From Streptomyces sp. RKAG293 (GTDB lineage: Bacteria > Actinomycetota > Actinomycetes > Streptomycetales > Streptomycetaceae), in assembly GCF_023701745.1 (NCBI RefSeq), contig NZ_JAJOZB010000001.1, positions 1,928,501 through 1,992,500 on the forward strand: 64,000 nt of DNA, given 5' to 3'. Positions 38,901 through 45,180 of this stretch are shown piece by piece. The stretch's first letter is position 1. Each line of letters begins with the position of its first letter. The notes below the pieces were generated by a model. That model made no database searches and had not been told where the DNA came from. It saw nothing but the letters and a program-made list of their open reading frames with translations. The translations under genes were made by a program, and so were the position numbers.

Positions 38901-40881
38901 CGTGCTCGCTGCTGTTCTGCGACAGACCTGAGGTGATCACCGGCTGCGGTATCTGGATATTGAGGGCGTACCAGGCAGGTGCGGGCGAGTACAGGCCGCC
39001 GTCGTAGGCCTGCACGCCCCAGTAGTACGACCTGCCCCAGGCGAGCTTGCCGGCCGGCACCGTCCAGTTGCCCGTCGCGACCAGCCCGGAGTCGGCGATC
39101 TTGGCGTTGGTGGTGTCGTAGACCTGGAAGTCGTACTTGGTGGTGGTGTTGGCCTGCGCGTTCGCGCCGCCCGCCCAGGCCGTCAGCTCCGGAGTGATGG
39201 TGTGCGCGGTCGCATTGTTGTTCGGGCTCTGCTGGTAGACCTGCGGGCCGGCGTTCCCGGTGTAGGTGATGTCGATCCACGGCCCGAGGTTCGGGTCGTT
39301 GAAGGATCCGAACTGCTTCCAGTGCAGCGCGTCGGTGGTCGCCGCGTAGATCGCCAGACCGCGGTCCGTGGTGCTGCCGCTCATCCAGCCCTGGATGGCG
39401 GACGTGGTCAGAGGCACGTTCAGCCAGTCGCCCACCGTGCGGTTCGCCGCGGAGTTGGCGCAGGCGTTCGGCACGGACGGCGTCAGGTTGCCGATCGACG
39501 CCCCGTGGGACGGGCCGGGGTACGTCGTCACACCGCTGGGCGTCCAGGCGCTGGTGACCAGCGCGACGTCGAACCGCTCGGCTGTACAGGTGGCCGCCCA
39601 GGTGTCGAACAGGTGCACCGACGCGGCAGTGACGGTGACGTTGGTGCCGTCGAAAGAGCTGTACCAGTGGTTGCTGAAACCGATGGCAGAGTGCGGACCG
39701 GAGTCGTAGGAGCCGACCTTGATGGTCTGCTCCGAGGAGTGGTCGCCGTCGGCGCCCGATTCGGCGTAGGTCGTCGTCCAGCCGTCCTGCACGATCGGGT
39801 CCACGGTGACGGGGAACTGTCGGGCCGCATCGTGCAACCAGCCGGCATTCAGGGTGACCCGCAGCGCCGGGCTCCCGCCCTGCTGTATCAGCTGGTAAGC
39901 GACGGCGTGCGTGGTGGCCGGGTCGCCGGAGCGCGGGTCGACCTTGGAGTCATAGGCGTATGCGGCGGGTATGCGCTCGATCGTCTTGCCCGCACCGTCC
40001 CGCAGGTCGATGGAACCGTCCTTGACCTGGACGGGAGTCAGGCCCTTGAGCGTCAGCGGGAAGGTCCAGGAGTTCGCCGCCGCCGCGGAGTGCAGGACGA
40101 TCGCCTCCTTCAGACCGCTGGCCGTCGGCGCGAGTTCCACGTCCGTGCCCGGCAGGGCGTTCGCGTAGGTGACGACGGATCCTGCGACGGTTCCGGTGAC
40201 CGGCGCGACCCCCTGCAGCGTGTACGACACGGAGTGGCCCGAGTCGGCGGCGAACGAGGCAAGCGGTCCGTTCGCACTCGTCGCGGCGAGATCGACACCG
40301 ACGGAGTTGGCCGCCTCATGCCAGCGGCCATCGCTGCCGGTGTGTACTCGGGTGTCGATCGGCTGCCACGCACCCGAGGCGTCCTGGTAGTTGACCGGCG
40401 TCTGCGTCACCCGGCGCGTCGTCGTGCCGTCCGCGTTGTCGAACACGGTGGCCGTCTGGGTGGACTTCGCCGCGTTGCGACGGCTCGTGCGCGCCGCGAA
40501 TCCGTCCACGGTCCGGCTTGGGCCGGACTTCGCGGCCTTCGCGTACGGGTGATACGGGTCCAGTTCTCCCCGGCCCTTGCCGAGTGCGTTTCCGACGCCC
40601 TTGCCGGAATGCGTGGCGGCGGCGCTGGCCCGGTGGCTCAGGCCCTCCGCAGTGCCACCGGCCTGCCGGGGCAGGTGGCCCCAGTGCGGATCTTGGAACC
40701 ATCCGACGATCGTCGAGAGTTTCGGCAGCGAGACAGCTTGAAGTGTCGCCCCTTGGGCATACGCATCTTGCGTGGTGAGCAGGAGCACCAGTGCGGTGAG
40801 CGCGAGCGTCGCCACGCGTCGGCACCACCGACGGTAAAGGGCACTCCGCCGGGCAGGACGGCGGAAAGGACGAGCGCGCAC
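29950..40881 (-). CDS. Secreted Rhs/YD-repeat polymorphic toxin with Hint and deaminase tip
   Basis: This 3643-residue protein starts with a Sec-type signal (VATLALTALVLLLTTQDAYA). Next come beta-rich adhesin-like modules, three LamG-type segments (near residues 980, 1260 and 2000; each with WHHVVL or WTHLVG), many YD repeats, and the Rhs core ASRWYNPATGTFMNKDSVSL near 2985. A Gly/Ala-rich hydrophobic stretch follows, then a Hint domain (CPTHSFTGNTRVLMANG to GDLHTYYVLAGATPVLVHNC; 30404-30996). The last 148 residues carry GHAEITALNYI and NRNVCAFCENTV, the zinc-binding HAE...CxxC of the cytidine-deaminase fold. The Hint domain is expected to release this tip. The GTG start has GGAG 12 bases upstream; a membrane-anchored protein gene precedes it and the immunity gene overlaps its stop. 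Confidence 0.9.
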   Translation of the reverse strand: MRARPFRRPARRSALYRRWCRRVATLALTALVLLLTTQDAYAQGATLQAVSLPKLSTIVGWFQDPHWGHLPRQAGGTAEGLSHRASAAATHSGKGVGNALGKGRGELDPYHPYAKAAKSGPSRTVDGFAARTSRRNAAKSTQTATVFDNADGTTTRRVTQTPVNYQDASGAWQPIDTRVHTGSDGRWHEAANSVGVDLAATSANGPLASFAADSGHSVSYTLQGVAPVTGTVAGSVVTYANALPGTDVELAPTASGLKEAIVLHSAAAANSWTFPLTLKGLTPVQVKDGSIDLRDGAGKTIERIPAAYAYDSKVDPRSGDPATTHAVAYQLIQQGGSPALRVTLNAGWLHDAARQFPVTVDPIVQDGWTTTYAESGADGDHSSEQTIKVGSYDSGPHSAIGFSNHWYSSFDGTNVTVTAASVHLFDTWAATCTAERFDVALVTSAWTPSGVTTYPGPSHGASIGNLTPSVPNACANSAANRTVGDWLNVPLTTSAIQGWMSGSTTDRGLAIYAATTDALHWKQFGSFNDPNLGPWIDITYTGNAGPQVYQQSPNNNATAHTITPELTAWAGGANAQANTTTKYDFQVYDTTNAKIADSGLVATGNWTVPAGKLAWGRSYYWGVQAYDGGLYSPAPAWYALNIQIPQPVITSGLSQNSSEHGFDATSGNYTTSDTDASISTAGPGLEVVRDYNSRDPRWTGSFGSGWSAITDARVTEQYTPAGAVTSAVVTYPDGSQVGYGKNGDGVTFSPPAGRFATFRAVTGGYTLTDKNDTIYTFTQSLGAGGYGLTSVADANARALTFDWAGGHITQMASAVSGRALHLTWNTPAGAAAPHVATVVTDPVTGTDQATAQTWTYGYTGDQLSSVCAPDTTTECTKYGYTSGSQYQNATLDLDPHAMWPLSEASGSTAKDAILANEGTTNATYSNVNLGQPGPVTGGTATAAGFNGTSSNVVLPNDTGNNTDTGTISLWFKTSAGPGVLYSYASQPITAGNSAGYYTPSLYVGTDGKLNGEFWYSGGMAPITTSAAVTDGKWHHVVLAAAGNSQTLFLDSTKVGSVSGSVSIMSGQGFGMNQPFNYLGAGYLGGKWPDQPHQSDTVKTGYATYFNGSIADVAWYDKPLVAADVSTLYKYGTHAASLLTSTTRPSGKAYATMAYDPATTTLTQVTDENGGVWKLGTPTVSGSSQTYRGAVLGGAPAEYFRLGEVPGASAAVDETRGGNGTYSGVTLGTAGPFTDQQTATFNGTTSRIQIPDAQTGSTSASAEVWFATTHGGGILLNQQSAPIGGTVTSTTPQLWVGSDNKLYGGFYTTSGSVQMVTTGTVTDGKWHHAVLSASPAGQTLYLDGTQAATKTTSALSVSGRSTDYLGAGTTGSGWSGLTNGTVAYFNGSLAEAAVYRSALTAQDAAAHFQAAKNSTGLLPVETVKVVSPADATTTYQYDVENNNRQLSETDGLGNKTSFGYDTGGFEHTVINPNGAMTTTGHDVRGNVVSSTTCQNQAANACSTQYYSYYPDDTTAQLTTADPRNDVLVTERDGRSASATDNTYLTSFSYDTAGDETATTTAPVAGFPSGRTATTVFSDGSASYPAADSGTVPKGLPVRTVSPGGAVNAVSYLHTGDIASTTDAAGLVTSYTYDGLGQVLTKKVVSDTYPAGLKTTYVYDKAGQVVEEDDPQLTDRVTGATHAARTTTVFDGDGNVTSQTVADASGGDTSRTQSQTYDAYDHLASQSDANAAAAASNGNTNTFSYDLSGNKTKEVSSAGTTTQYTYDDNGHLLTQGLMFTGDPVNPSAPTLLTESSRAYDPAGRLASVTDSMGNTTAYTYTDNGLTSTVTKKDAAGTNSFVLQAMTYDAAANPLSQTSDNGATVTNFTVDAASRTTSTTVDPTGVDRVTSVAYTPDDHVATQNDHDSSGWDRTTSSTYDVMGNTLSQTLYGDASGHPAGWWKLDQSAGSTVTDASGTGNTAAVPSSGVTWNNSAATFAGTSTGTGSVIATNSPVLDTSASYSVSAWVNLSDASTYRTFVAQGATTNSSFYLQYSKALNSYTFIAPSSDSASPAAYASAHASAAPALNTWTHLVGVFNAANGAMSLYVNGALAGTGTNTAPWTGNGPMTIGGAKLAGGAVSNVTAGSVGNVQAYPRALTAADITTLYGNGRTGGTVGSSSQQTTKWTYDKRGLPTSMTDANTNTTSYSYDEAGNLAVTTAPTVQVETDGGAPVSTHPVTASGFNTFGEAVEETDPTGNTTTTVYDANGNKVSETLPPYTPAGSSTPIIATSTWAYDSDGNKISSTSPGGKTTSALYDQLGDVAQSTAADGTKTHATYDTNGEKLSVTDATGAVSQATYDYLGRPLTSTTLERFPSTRTLTSTKSYAATAGNPYGANLSSTTTPGGVTSSYGYNRAGDVTSATDGAGNTTQYTYDFQGNRQKTILPDGTWTQTDYNAAGQPASSKQYDVLNNLLKQTSQVYDGVGNITAATDANGNTSRFTYDAAGTVTQEIQPATPTSSITTAFGYDADGNRTRFTDGRGNSWQYAYTPWGQQQSVTEPSTSTYSSPADSTTTNVYDADGQLVSAMSPGGVSTSMTYDQNGALTSASGTAAEAATATRSFTYDNNGQILTADSSEAGITGQKDHQASTHETFGYDDRGDLLSATGSAGSSSFTYNNDAAPLTRADAAGTTSYGYDTAGRMNALSDAATGTALTYGYNSVNQVASVKYGATGQSRTYTYNSAHDLTGDTLVQGAGTLATISYGYDKNGNITSKNTTGVAGASANTYTYDQADRLTGWNNGTVNTAYSYDASGNRTQVGANVYTYDARDQLTSDGVHSYTYSARGTMTSDTSSAGGTVAYTTDAQGNQITAGAHSYTLDATGRNITDANSADTSTRTFQYSGAGNTIASDGNYTYSYDPSGALIGINVNGATSTSTGVLAMTDGHNDVVGTFTSGATTLAGSASYDPTGNTTAKNALSGNLGFQSGWTEADTGKVGTASRWYNPATGTFMNKDSVSLNPVPHSVSANPFAYVNDNPLAGSDPSGQCSWYDAACEARAAYHEVKSAVTTTYTAAAATYHYVAAKVATVVQKAKRTVQKAVNRLHDAYRSTVRYGRRLYAYSSRHARRLYRSAVNHLHSAYHAASSTVHRIVKATKRGATALKKTARKAYTAAVKGAKTAATFVKHHAAAITSFVVSTAVFAGCEALTVGVGSIGCAAIAGAAGSLVEQGFKCAEAGGAACSVGAFAGSAVTGAIAGALGGALGSLGGKLLSKLAPKAMRAVGGLFGKGATEAEETAATDATQSATSKAETDAAGSRSETGGCPTHSFTGNTRVLMANGATKAIDTVKVGDTIANSVPGQTGTQAHTVTAVIVTTTDHDFVDVAIKRSTGSATKAVAKSALKKTVVGLAASAALFATFGATHTAADRPDLSATAPVAAQVNTQTSDHLTTTFHHPFYDETQASFTDAKDLHPGDILQTPTGTAQVTDVRLFHANTTTYDLTIGDLHTYYVLAGATPVLVHNCSVYGKQSYDRATELHKGLWKGAEDGDGGYAFKNDTTAVLKARDAAGNIRSVVASNRPYVPRAIKEQLDAAAGEVYANGKGHAEITALNYIAKNGWELLGGAANRNVCAFCENTVRDVGGSLEGPTFRGRVKTYANGMFSYMGERMFGK

Positions 40882-41082
40882 AGCAACAGACTCCAGACAA
40901 GATCGACAGAAAGCTCGCTGATCTTGTCCGCACTTGTCGCTGTACAGCCAGGGTCCATAGGTGATCTTGACTGTAGCTTTACACCGCCCATATGGGACGT
41001 AGCACTTTGTCCGCTGTGCCCGATTGGCGCTTGACGAGAACTTTGCCGCCAGATGGTCAACTGCGTACCGTCAGGCACTGAT

Positions 41083-41613
41083 TCATCCGCGTAGCGCCCT
41101 CAACACGGCTGACTCGACAGCCGATCGCATAGCCTCGCCTGACCCCGGCACCACCGCAGAGACGTTCGCACCCACCGCGTGATCTCCTACCACCAAGAAC
41201 CTGGTCGCGGGAAACCTTGCCGCATCGACCGTCACCGCACCGGCGGGCGCGGCGCCCACCGTCAGTACGACGTTGCAGTGCCGGGCAGCGAGCGCCGCAA
41301 GGTATGGGGCCGCGTTGGCTGCGGTCTGCTCCCCCGCTACGGCCAGATAGGACACTTGCGCCTTGGTCGTGGCCGACGCGCCCTGCATACCGGCCCACAC
41401 CGGCTTCACCGCCGCATCGGCCAAGCCCTGCGCCGGGGTGAGCAGACATGCCTGTTGGGCGGAGTACTCCCGCGCCCGACTTGGCGGGAGCTGCCGGTCT
41501 CCCGCGCCACCCGACAGCGAGGCGATCAGTACGGCCGTGACCGCCACTGCCACGGCAACCGCACCCGAGCTCACCAGCACCCAGCGCTGCGGCATCCGAA
41601 ACTTCCACTTCAT
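41083..41613 (-). CDS. Membrane-anchored BMP-like protein
   Basis: This protein of 176 residues has an N-terminal anchor (VLVSSGAVAVAVAVTAVLIA, residues about 11-30) and an extracytoplasmic part. Segments ACLLTPAQGLADAAVKPVWA, NAAPYLAALAARHCNVVLTV and FPATRFLVVG resemble a short form of BMP/PnrA-type substrate-binding proteins. No lipobox is seen. ATG at 41613 is preferred because GAGGGAAGAG precedes it. It is about 200 bases upstream of the Rhs gene on the same strand. Co-expression with the toxin is possible, but a role in its export or sensing is not shown. Confidence 0.65.
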   Translation of the reverse strand: MKWKFRMPQRWVLVSSGAVAVAVAVTAVLIASLSGGAGDRQLPPSRAREYSAQQACLLTPAQGLADAAVKPVWAGMQGASATTKAQVSYLAVAGEQTAANAAPYLAALAARHCNVVLTVGAAPAGAVTVDAARFPATRFLVVGDHAVGANVSAVVPGSGEAMRSAVESAVLRALRG

Positions 41614-41915
41614 GACACACTCTTCCCTCGCCGCGGGCACCTCAGGACAGATGACCCGAATATCGAGTCCGGAGCCTACGCGTCACCCACACGCCGCCCA
41701 CGGCAGGGAGATACCTGTTACCCGCCAAGCCGGCGCATCGCAGTCCAGCAAGGACCGGGCCAAACAAACCGGTCGACGAGCGCGCCGCTACTGTGAGGCG
41801 CGCCTCCGGGCAGACCCATCGGGAGTCGGAACGGCGGCGGGTTCAGCCGCCCTGCCAGAGCAGCGACAACCCCGAGCGGATCACCGCCGCCAACACCGCC
41901 TCACTGGGCGACGCG
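41614..41915. other. Intergenic stretch without recognised feature
   Basis: These 302 bases separate the BMP-like gene from the DUF1906 relic. No frame with family resemblance, no strong hairpin and no clear promoter for a rightward gene were seen. The leftward promoter of the BMP-like gene should lie at its left end. Confidence 0.4.
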
Positions 41916-42236
41916 GACGGTGACCTATGTGCGAGCCTGGGACCCGCCGCGCACGCCAAGGGTTACCGGGCCGGGTTCTACGGCTTCAGCCAGTCCAGTG
42001 CCGCCGCGATCGCCACCGCCGCCGGCAACCACAAGGCGGACCTCCCCGACGCCCTGTGGTACGCCCGCTACGACAACAACGCCGACCCCACCACCGGCTT
42101 CCCCTTCGCCACCGGCCTGTGGACCGGCCACCGCCGCGGCCACCAGTAGGCGGTGAACAAGAAGGAGACCTTCGGCGGCGCCACCCTCACCGTCGACCAC
42201 AACGCCTGGGACGCCCCCGTCGCCGTCGTGAACTGA
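41916..42236 (+). pseudogene. Degraded DUF1906 (Rv2525c-like) glycosidase-domain gene
   Basis: The relic opens with TVTYVRAWD, shifts frame near 41943, and continues AAHAKGYRAGFYGFSQSSAA, then HKADLPDALWYARYDNNADP and FPFATGLWTGHRRGHQ. A TAG (42147-42149) follows where a Tyr codon is expected, and after it the same frame gives AVNKKETFGGATLTVDHNAW DAPVAVVN and TGA at 42234-42236. This is the C-terminal third of the DUF1906 (glycoside-hydrolase-like) family seen in secreted actinobacterial proteins. One frameshift, one nonsense codon and loss of the 5' two thirds make it a pseudogene. Confidence 0.7.
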
Positions 42237-42555
42237 CCGTTCATGACACAGCTGCCACCTCCGTCCTGGCCCGGCCCGGCCCCTGCGGAGGCGCCGGCAG
42301 AGAGAACCTCGGAGGGATCGTGGCAGCTCTTGCAGGTCCCCAACGCCGCCTGGCATTCACACGCGTGGTGCCGAAGGGCGGTGAGCCGGTCGGCACCAGG
42401 GCGTCAGATCCAGAACCCGGATCGGCTGGCCCTTCCCAGCCCTTATCGCAAAGTCCGCGGCCGACCAGGTCATAGACCACCTCGGGCCCACGTTTGCCTT
42501 GCGACCCCACAGGCGAGTTCAGCGGGGACCCAGACATGGTTGTAGCGATCGTCGT
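42237..42555. other. Intergenic stretch without recognised feature
   Basis: These 319 bases lie between the DUF1906 relic and the YjbQ fragment. No recognisable protein segment or regulatory structure is seen. Given that both flanks are gene fragments, it is probably debris of earlier recombination. Confidence 0.4.
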
Positions 42556-42626
42556 GAACCAGACCCCACGCGGCCGGGACCGGCTGCTCAACGTCTTCGT
42601 CCCGCACGCCACCGCGGGCATCGCCG
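42556..42626 (+). pseudogene. Inverted fragment of a yjbQ gene
   Basis: The plus strand reads NQTPRGRDRLLNVFVPHATA GIA, matching the centre of YjbQ (HGRDGLLNVFVPHATAGIA) in the gene about 400 bases away on the other strand. A 45-base stretch (42582-42626) is identical to the complement of 42994-43038. Only this internal piece is present, so it is a fragment, probably made by duplication-inversion or by loss of a second copy. Confidence 0.75.
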
Positions 42627-42701
42627 CATCGCGGCCGCCTCCCGGTCACCGGTTACGGACGCCCGCTTTGGGGCGGCCGGACATCAGAGCCACCGTCGTC
42701 G

Positions 42702-42739
42702 GCCCTCAGCCCTCAGCCCTCAGCCCTCAGCCCTCAGCC
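42702..42739. repeat. 7-bp tandem repeat at the yjbQ stop codon
   Basis: Five full copies of GCCCTCA plus a partial copy run through the yjbQ stop (TGA at 42734-42736 on the minus strand). The copies are identical, which suggests recent slippage. Because the stop is at the near end, copy number does not alter the protein. Confidence 0.8.
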
Positions 42740-43156
42740 GAGAAACGACAATCGAACCTGGCGGTTGACATTGTCCACGTTGGTGTCGACCAGGACGACG
42801 GACTGCCAGGTGCCCAGTTCCAGGCGGCCGCCGATCACCGGCAGGGTGGCGTGCGGCGGGACCAGGGCGGGGAGGACGTGGTCGCGGCCGTGGCCGGGGG
42901 TGCCGTGGCGGTGGCGCCAGCGGTCGTCGGCGGGGAGCAGGTCGTGGAGGGCGGACAGCAGGTCGTCGTCGCTGCCGGCTCCGGTCTCCATGACGGCGAT
43001 GCCCGCGGTGGCGTGCGGGACGAAGACGTTGAGCAGCCCGTCACGGCCGTGCGCGGTCTGGTCGAGGAACTCGGCGCAGGCTGCGGTGAGGTCGTGGACC
43101 GTCTCGGCGGAGCCGGTCGGGATGTCGAGAGTGCGGGTGGTGAACACGTCGGCCAT
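42734..43156 (-). CDS. yjbQ: YjbQ family protein (UPF0047)
   Basis: This 140-residue protein belongs to the YjbQ/UPF0047 family, named in databases as secondary thiamine-phosphate synthase on the basis of a side activity in E. coli; the true role is unknown. The signature GLLNVFVPHATAGIAVMETG and the C-terminal DTNVDNVNRQVRLSFLG are intact, with the conserved His/Glu pair. ATG at 43156 begins the conserved MADVFTTRTLDIPTGSAETV; longer starts add unrelated sequence. It is divergent from the ssu leader, 103 bases away. Two yjbQ fragments occur elsewhere in the window. Confidence 0.88.
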   Translation of the reverse strand: MADVFTTRTLDIPTGSAETVHDLTAACAEFLDQTAHGRDGLLNVFVPHATAGIAVMETGAGSDDDLLSALHDLLPADDRWRHRHGTPGHGRDHVLPALVPPHATLPVIGGRLELGTWQSVVLVDTNVDNVNRQVRLSFLG

Positions 43157-43222
43157 GTCTCCATGGTCGCCCAACATCGCCGGATCCGCGTTTGAGATTC
43201 CCGTCCGGGTGGCGAGACGACG

Positions 43223-43252
43223 TTGACCGGGCACGGGACGGCTCGCTAGGTT
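43223..43252 (+). promoter_or_regulatory. Promoter of the ssu operon leader
   Basis: TTGACC (43223-43228) and TAGGTT (43247-43252) are separated by 18 bases. The leader-peptide ATG is at 43260, only 7 bases after the -10 box, so transcription should begin at or next to the ATG and the leader is probably translated from a leaderless message. Confidence 0.65.
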
Positions 43253-43259
43253 CTCCCGC

Positions 43260-43343
43260 ATGTTGCGTCCTGTTCTGCTCACCACGCGCGGTCACATCGA
43301 CCTGCTGCGGGTGGCCTCCGCCGCGTGTCGTCGCGGCTGCTGA
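43260..43343 (+). CDS. Cysteine-containing leader peptide of the ssu operon
   Basis: This is a 27-residue peptide: MLRPVLLTTRGHIDLLRVAS followed by AACRRGC and TGA. Actinobacterial sulfur and cysteine genes are often preceded by such peptides, with the RGHIDLLRVASA-like middle and Cys codons at the end. Cys codons 23 and 27 would stall ribosomes when charged cysteinyl-tRNA is scarce. Translation probably starts on a leaderless transcript. Regulation of the downstream ssuCBAD genes by cysteine supply is inferred from this class of leader. Confidence 0.8.
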   Translation: MLRPVLLTTRGHIDLLRVASAACRRGC

Positions 43344-43404
43344 CGCCTTCTCACTCGTTCGTCCTTCTCCTCGCCTCGCTCTTTAGCGCGCTCCCTGGCT
43401 GATC

Positions 43405-43422
43405 CCGCACGCATCCGTGCGG
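43405..43422 (+). promoter_or_regulatory. Hairpin between leader peptide and ssuC
   Basis: CCGCACG-catc-CGTGCGG forms a 7-bp stem 61 bases after the leader stop and 67 bases before ssuC. It is the only clear hairpin in the leader region and could be part of an attenuator. No T-run follows, so a Rho- or ribosome-dependent mechanism is as likely as intrinsic termination. Confidence 0.4.
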
Positions 43423-43488
43423 ATCCGACCCGTCGGGAGGCTGCGCGCCGAGGCGTGTCTCCGTCTGCCGCCCCGCCGTGGAGTCGCC

Positions 43489-44349
43489 ATGACCATCAGC
43501 AAACCACCGCCGGACATATCCGTCATTTCAGATCAGGGCGCCGTCCTTGAACTGGAACCGATCATCTCGGCGGCCTCCCGGCGCCGCCATGTACCCCGCT
43601 GGCTGCGCCGCACCGCGGGACCCCTGGTCCTGCTGGCCCTGTGGCAGGTGCTGAGCAGCACCGGGGTGCTGCAGCCCGACATCCTGGCCTCCCCCGGCAC
43701 CATCGCACGGGCCGGGAAGGAGCTGATCGCGGACGGGACGCTGCCGTCCGCGATGCTGGTCTCGCTCCAACGCGTCGCCCTCGGCCTCGTGTTCGGCGTT
43801 CTGGCAGGCACCGCGCTGGCCCTGGTCTCCGGGCTCTCCCGGCTCGGCGAGGACCTGGTCGACGCGAGCGTGCAGATGCTGCGGACCGTGCCCTGGGTCG
43901 GTCTGATCCCGCTGTTCATCATCTGGCTCGGCATCGGCGAGGCGCCCAAGATCGCGCTGATCTCGCTGGGCGTCGCCTTCCACCTCTATCTGAACGTCTA
44001 CGCGGGCATCCGCGGCGTGGACGAGCAGCTCATCGAGGCCGGCACCTCGCTCGGCCTGTCCCGCTGGGGCCTGGTGCGCCATGTCGTCCTGCCGGGCGCG
44101 CTGCCCGGCGCGATGACCGGGCTGCGCTACTCGCTGGCCACCGCCTGGCTGGCGCTGGTGTTCAGCGAGCAGATCAACGCCGACGACGGCATCGGTTTCG
44201 TCATGAACCAGGCCCGCGAGTTCTTCCGGACCGACGTGATCGTGGTCTGCCTCGTCGTCTACGCCTTCCTCGGCCTGACCGCCGACATCGTCGTCCGCAC
44301 TCTCGAAAGGCTGCTGCTGCAATGGCGACCGACCTTCACCGGCAAGTGA
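43489..44349 (+). CDS. ssuC: Sulfonate ABC transporter permease (SsuC)
   Basis: This 286-residue inner-membrane permease has about six hydrophobic helices and the permease EAA-loop EAGTSLGLSRWGLVRHVVLP GALPG that docks onto the ATPase. The helices include LVLLALWQVLSSTGVL, LGLVFGVLAGTALALVSGL and VGLIPLFIIWLGIGEAPKIA. It would import alkanesulfonates with SsuA and SsuB. ATG at 43489 follows GGAG; the hydrophilic N terminus of about 35 residues is normal for the family. It is the first structural gene after the cysteine leader, and its end overlaps ssuB by 28 bases. Confidence 0.92.
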   Translation: MTISKPPPDISVISDQGAVLELEPIISAASRRRHVPRWLRRTAGPLVLLALWQVLSSTGVLQPDILASPGTIARAGKELIADGTLPSAMLVSLQRVALGLVFGVLAGTALALVSGLSRLGEDLVDASVQMLRTVPWVGLIPLFIIWLGIGEAPKIALISLGVAFHLYLNVYAGIRGVDEQLIEAGTSLGLSRWGLVRHVVLPGALPGAMTGLRYSLATAWLALVFSEQINADDGIGFVMNQAREFFRTDVIVVCLVVYAFLGLTADIVVRTLERLLLQWRPTFTGK

Positions 44350-45113
44350 CCCGCCCCACGGAGCGCCCCACCGACCGGAGGACGGAGCGTCCGGCGACCG
44401 GAACCGCGGTCCACGTCGAGGGGCTCACCCGCGCCTTCGACGGGCGCGCCGTGATCGACCGGCTCGATCTCGACATCCGGCCGGGCGAGTTCACCGCGCT
44501 GCTCGGGCGCAGCGGCTGCGGCAAGAGCACGCTGCTGCGGGTGCTGGCCGGTCTCGACCGCGAGGTCGAGGGTTCGGTGCTGGTGCCGCGCCGGCGCGCG
44601 GTCGCCTTCCAGTCGCCGCGCCTGATGCCGTGGAAGCGGGTGTGGCGCAACGTGCTGCTCGGGCTGCCCGGCCACCCCGACCGCGCGGTCGCCGAGCAGG
44701 CGCTGGAGGAGGTCGGGCTCGGCCACCGGTCCGGTGCCTGGCCCAAGACGCTCTCCGGCGGCGAGGCCCAGCGCGCCTCGCTGGCCCGCGCCCTGGTGCG
44801 GGAGCCGGATCTGCTGCTGCTCGACGAGCCGTTCGGCGCACTGGACGCGCTGACCCGGATCACCGCCCAGCGGCTGGTCGCCGAACTGTGGCAGCGGCGC
44901 GGGTGCGCGGTGCTGCTCGTCACCCATGACGTGGACGAGGCCCTGCTGCTCGCCGACCGCGCGCTGGTGATGGAGAACGGCGTGATCGCCCACGACAACC
45001 CCGTCGCGCTGCCGCGTCCCCGCGATCCGGGCGACCCCCGGTTCGCCGAACTGCGGTCCCGTCTGCTCGATCAGCTCGGCGTGGACAACCACCCGGCCGC
45101 CCAGGCGGCCTGA
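44322..45113 (+). CDS. ssuB: Sulfonate ABC transporter ATP-binding protein (SsuB)
   Basis: This 263-residue ATPase energises sulfonate import. Walker A GRSGCGKST, Q-loop FQSPRLMPWKRVWRNV, signature LSGGEAQRASLARALV, Walker B LLLLDEPFGALDAL and the switch His in LVTHDVDEALLLADRAL are all intact. ATG at 44322 lies inside the end of ssuC (28-base overlap), so the two are translationally coupled. The N terminus before the first strand is a Thr/Arg/Pro-rich run of about 28 residues. Confidence 0.92.
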   Translation: MATDLHRQVTRPTERPTDRRTERPATGTAVHVEGLTRAFDGRAVIDRLDLDIRPGEFTALLGRSGCGKSTLLRVLAGLDREVEGSVLVPRRRAVAFQSPRLMPWKRVWRNVLLGLPGHPDRAVAEQALEEVGLGHRSGAWPKTLSGGEAQRASLARALVREPDLLLLDEPFGALDALTRITAQRLVAELWQRRGCAVLLVTHDVDEALLLADRALVMENGVIAHDNPVALPRPRDPGDPRFAELRSRLLDQLGVDNHPAAQAA

Positions 45114-45180
45114 CGACCTCTCGGCCTCTCGACCTCTCGATTTCCCGATCTATCCATCCCAACGGAAGAAACGACGTCCC

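Noticed and set aside
42702..42739. Tandem repeat considered as a CRISPR remnant
   Set aside because: The unit is 7 bases with no spacers and no cas genes are present.
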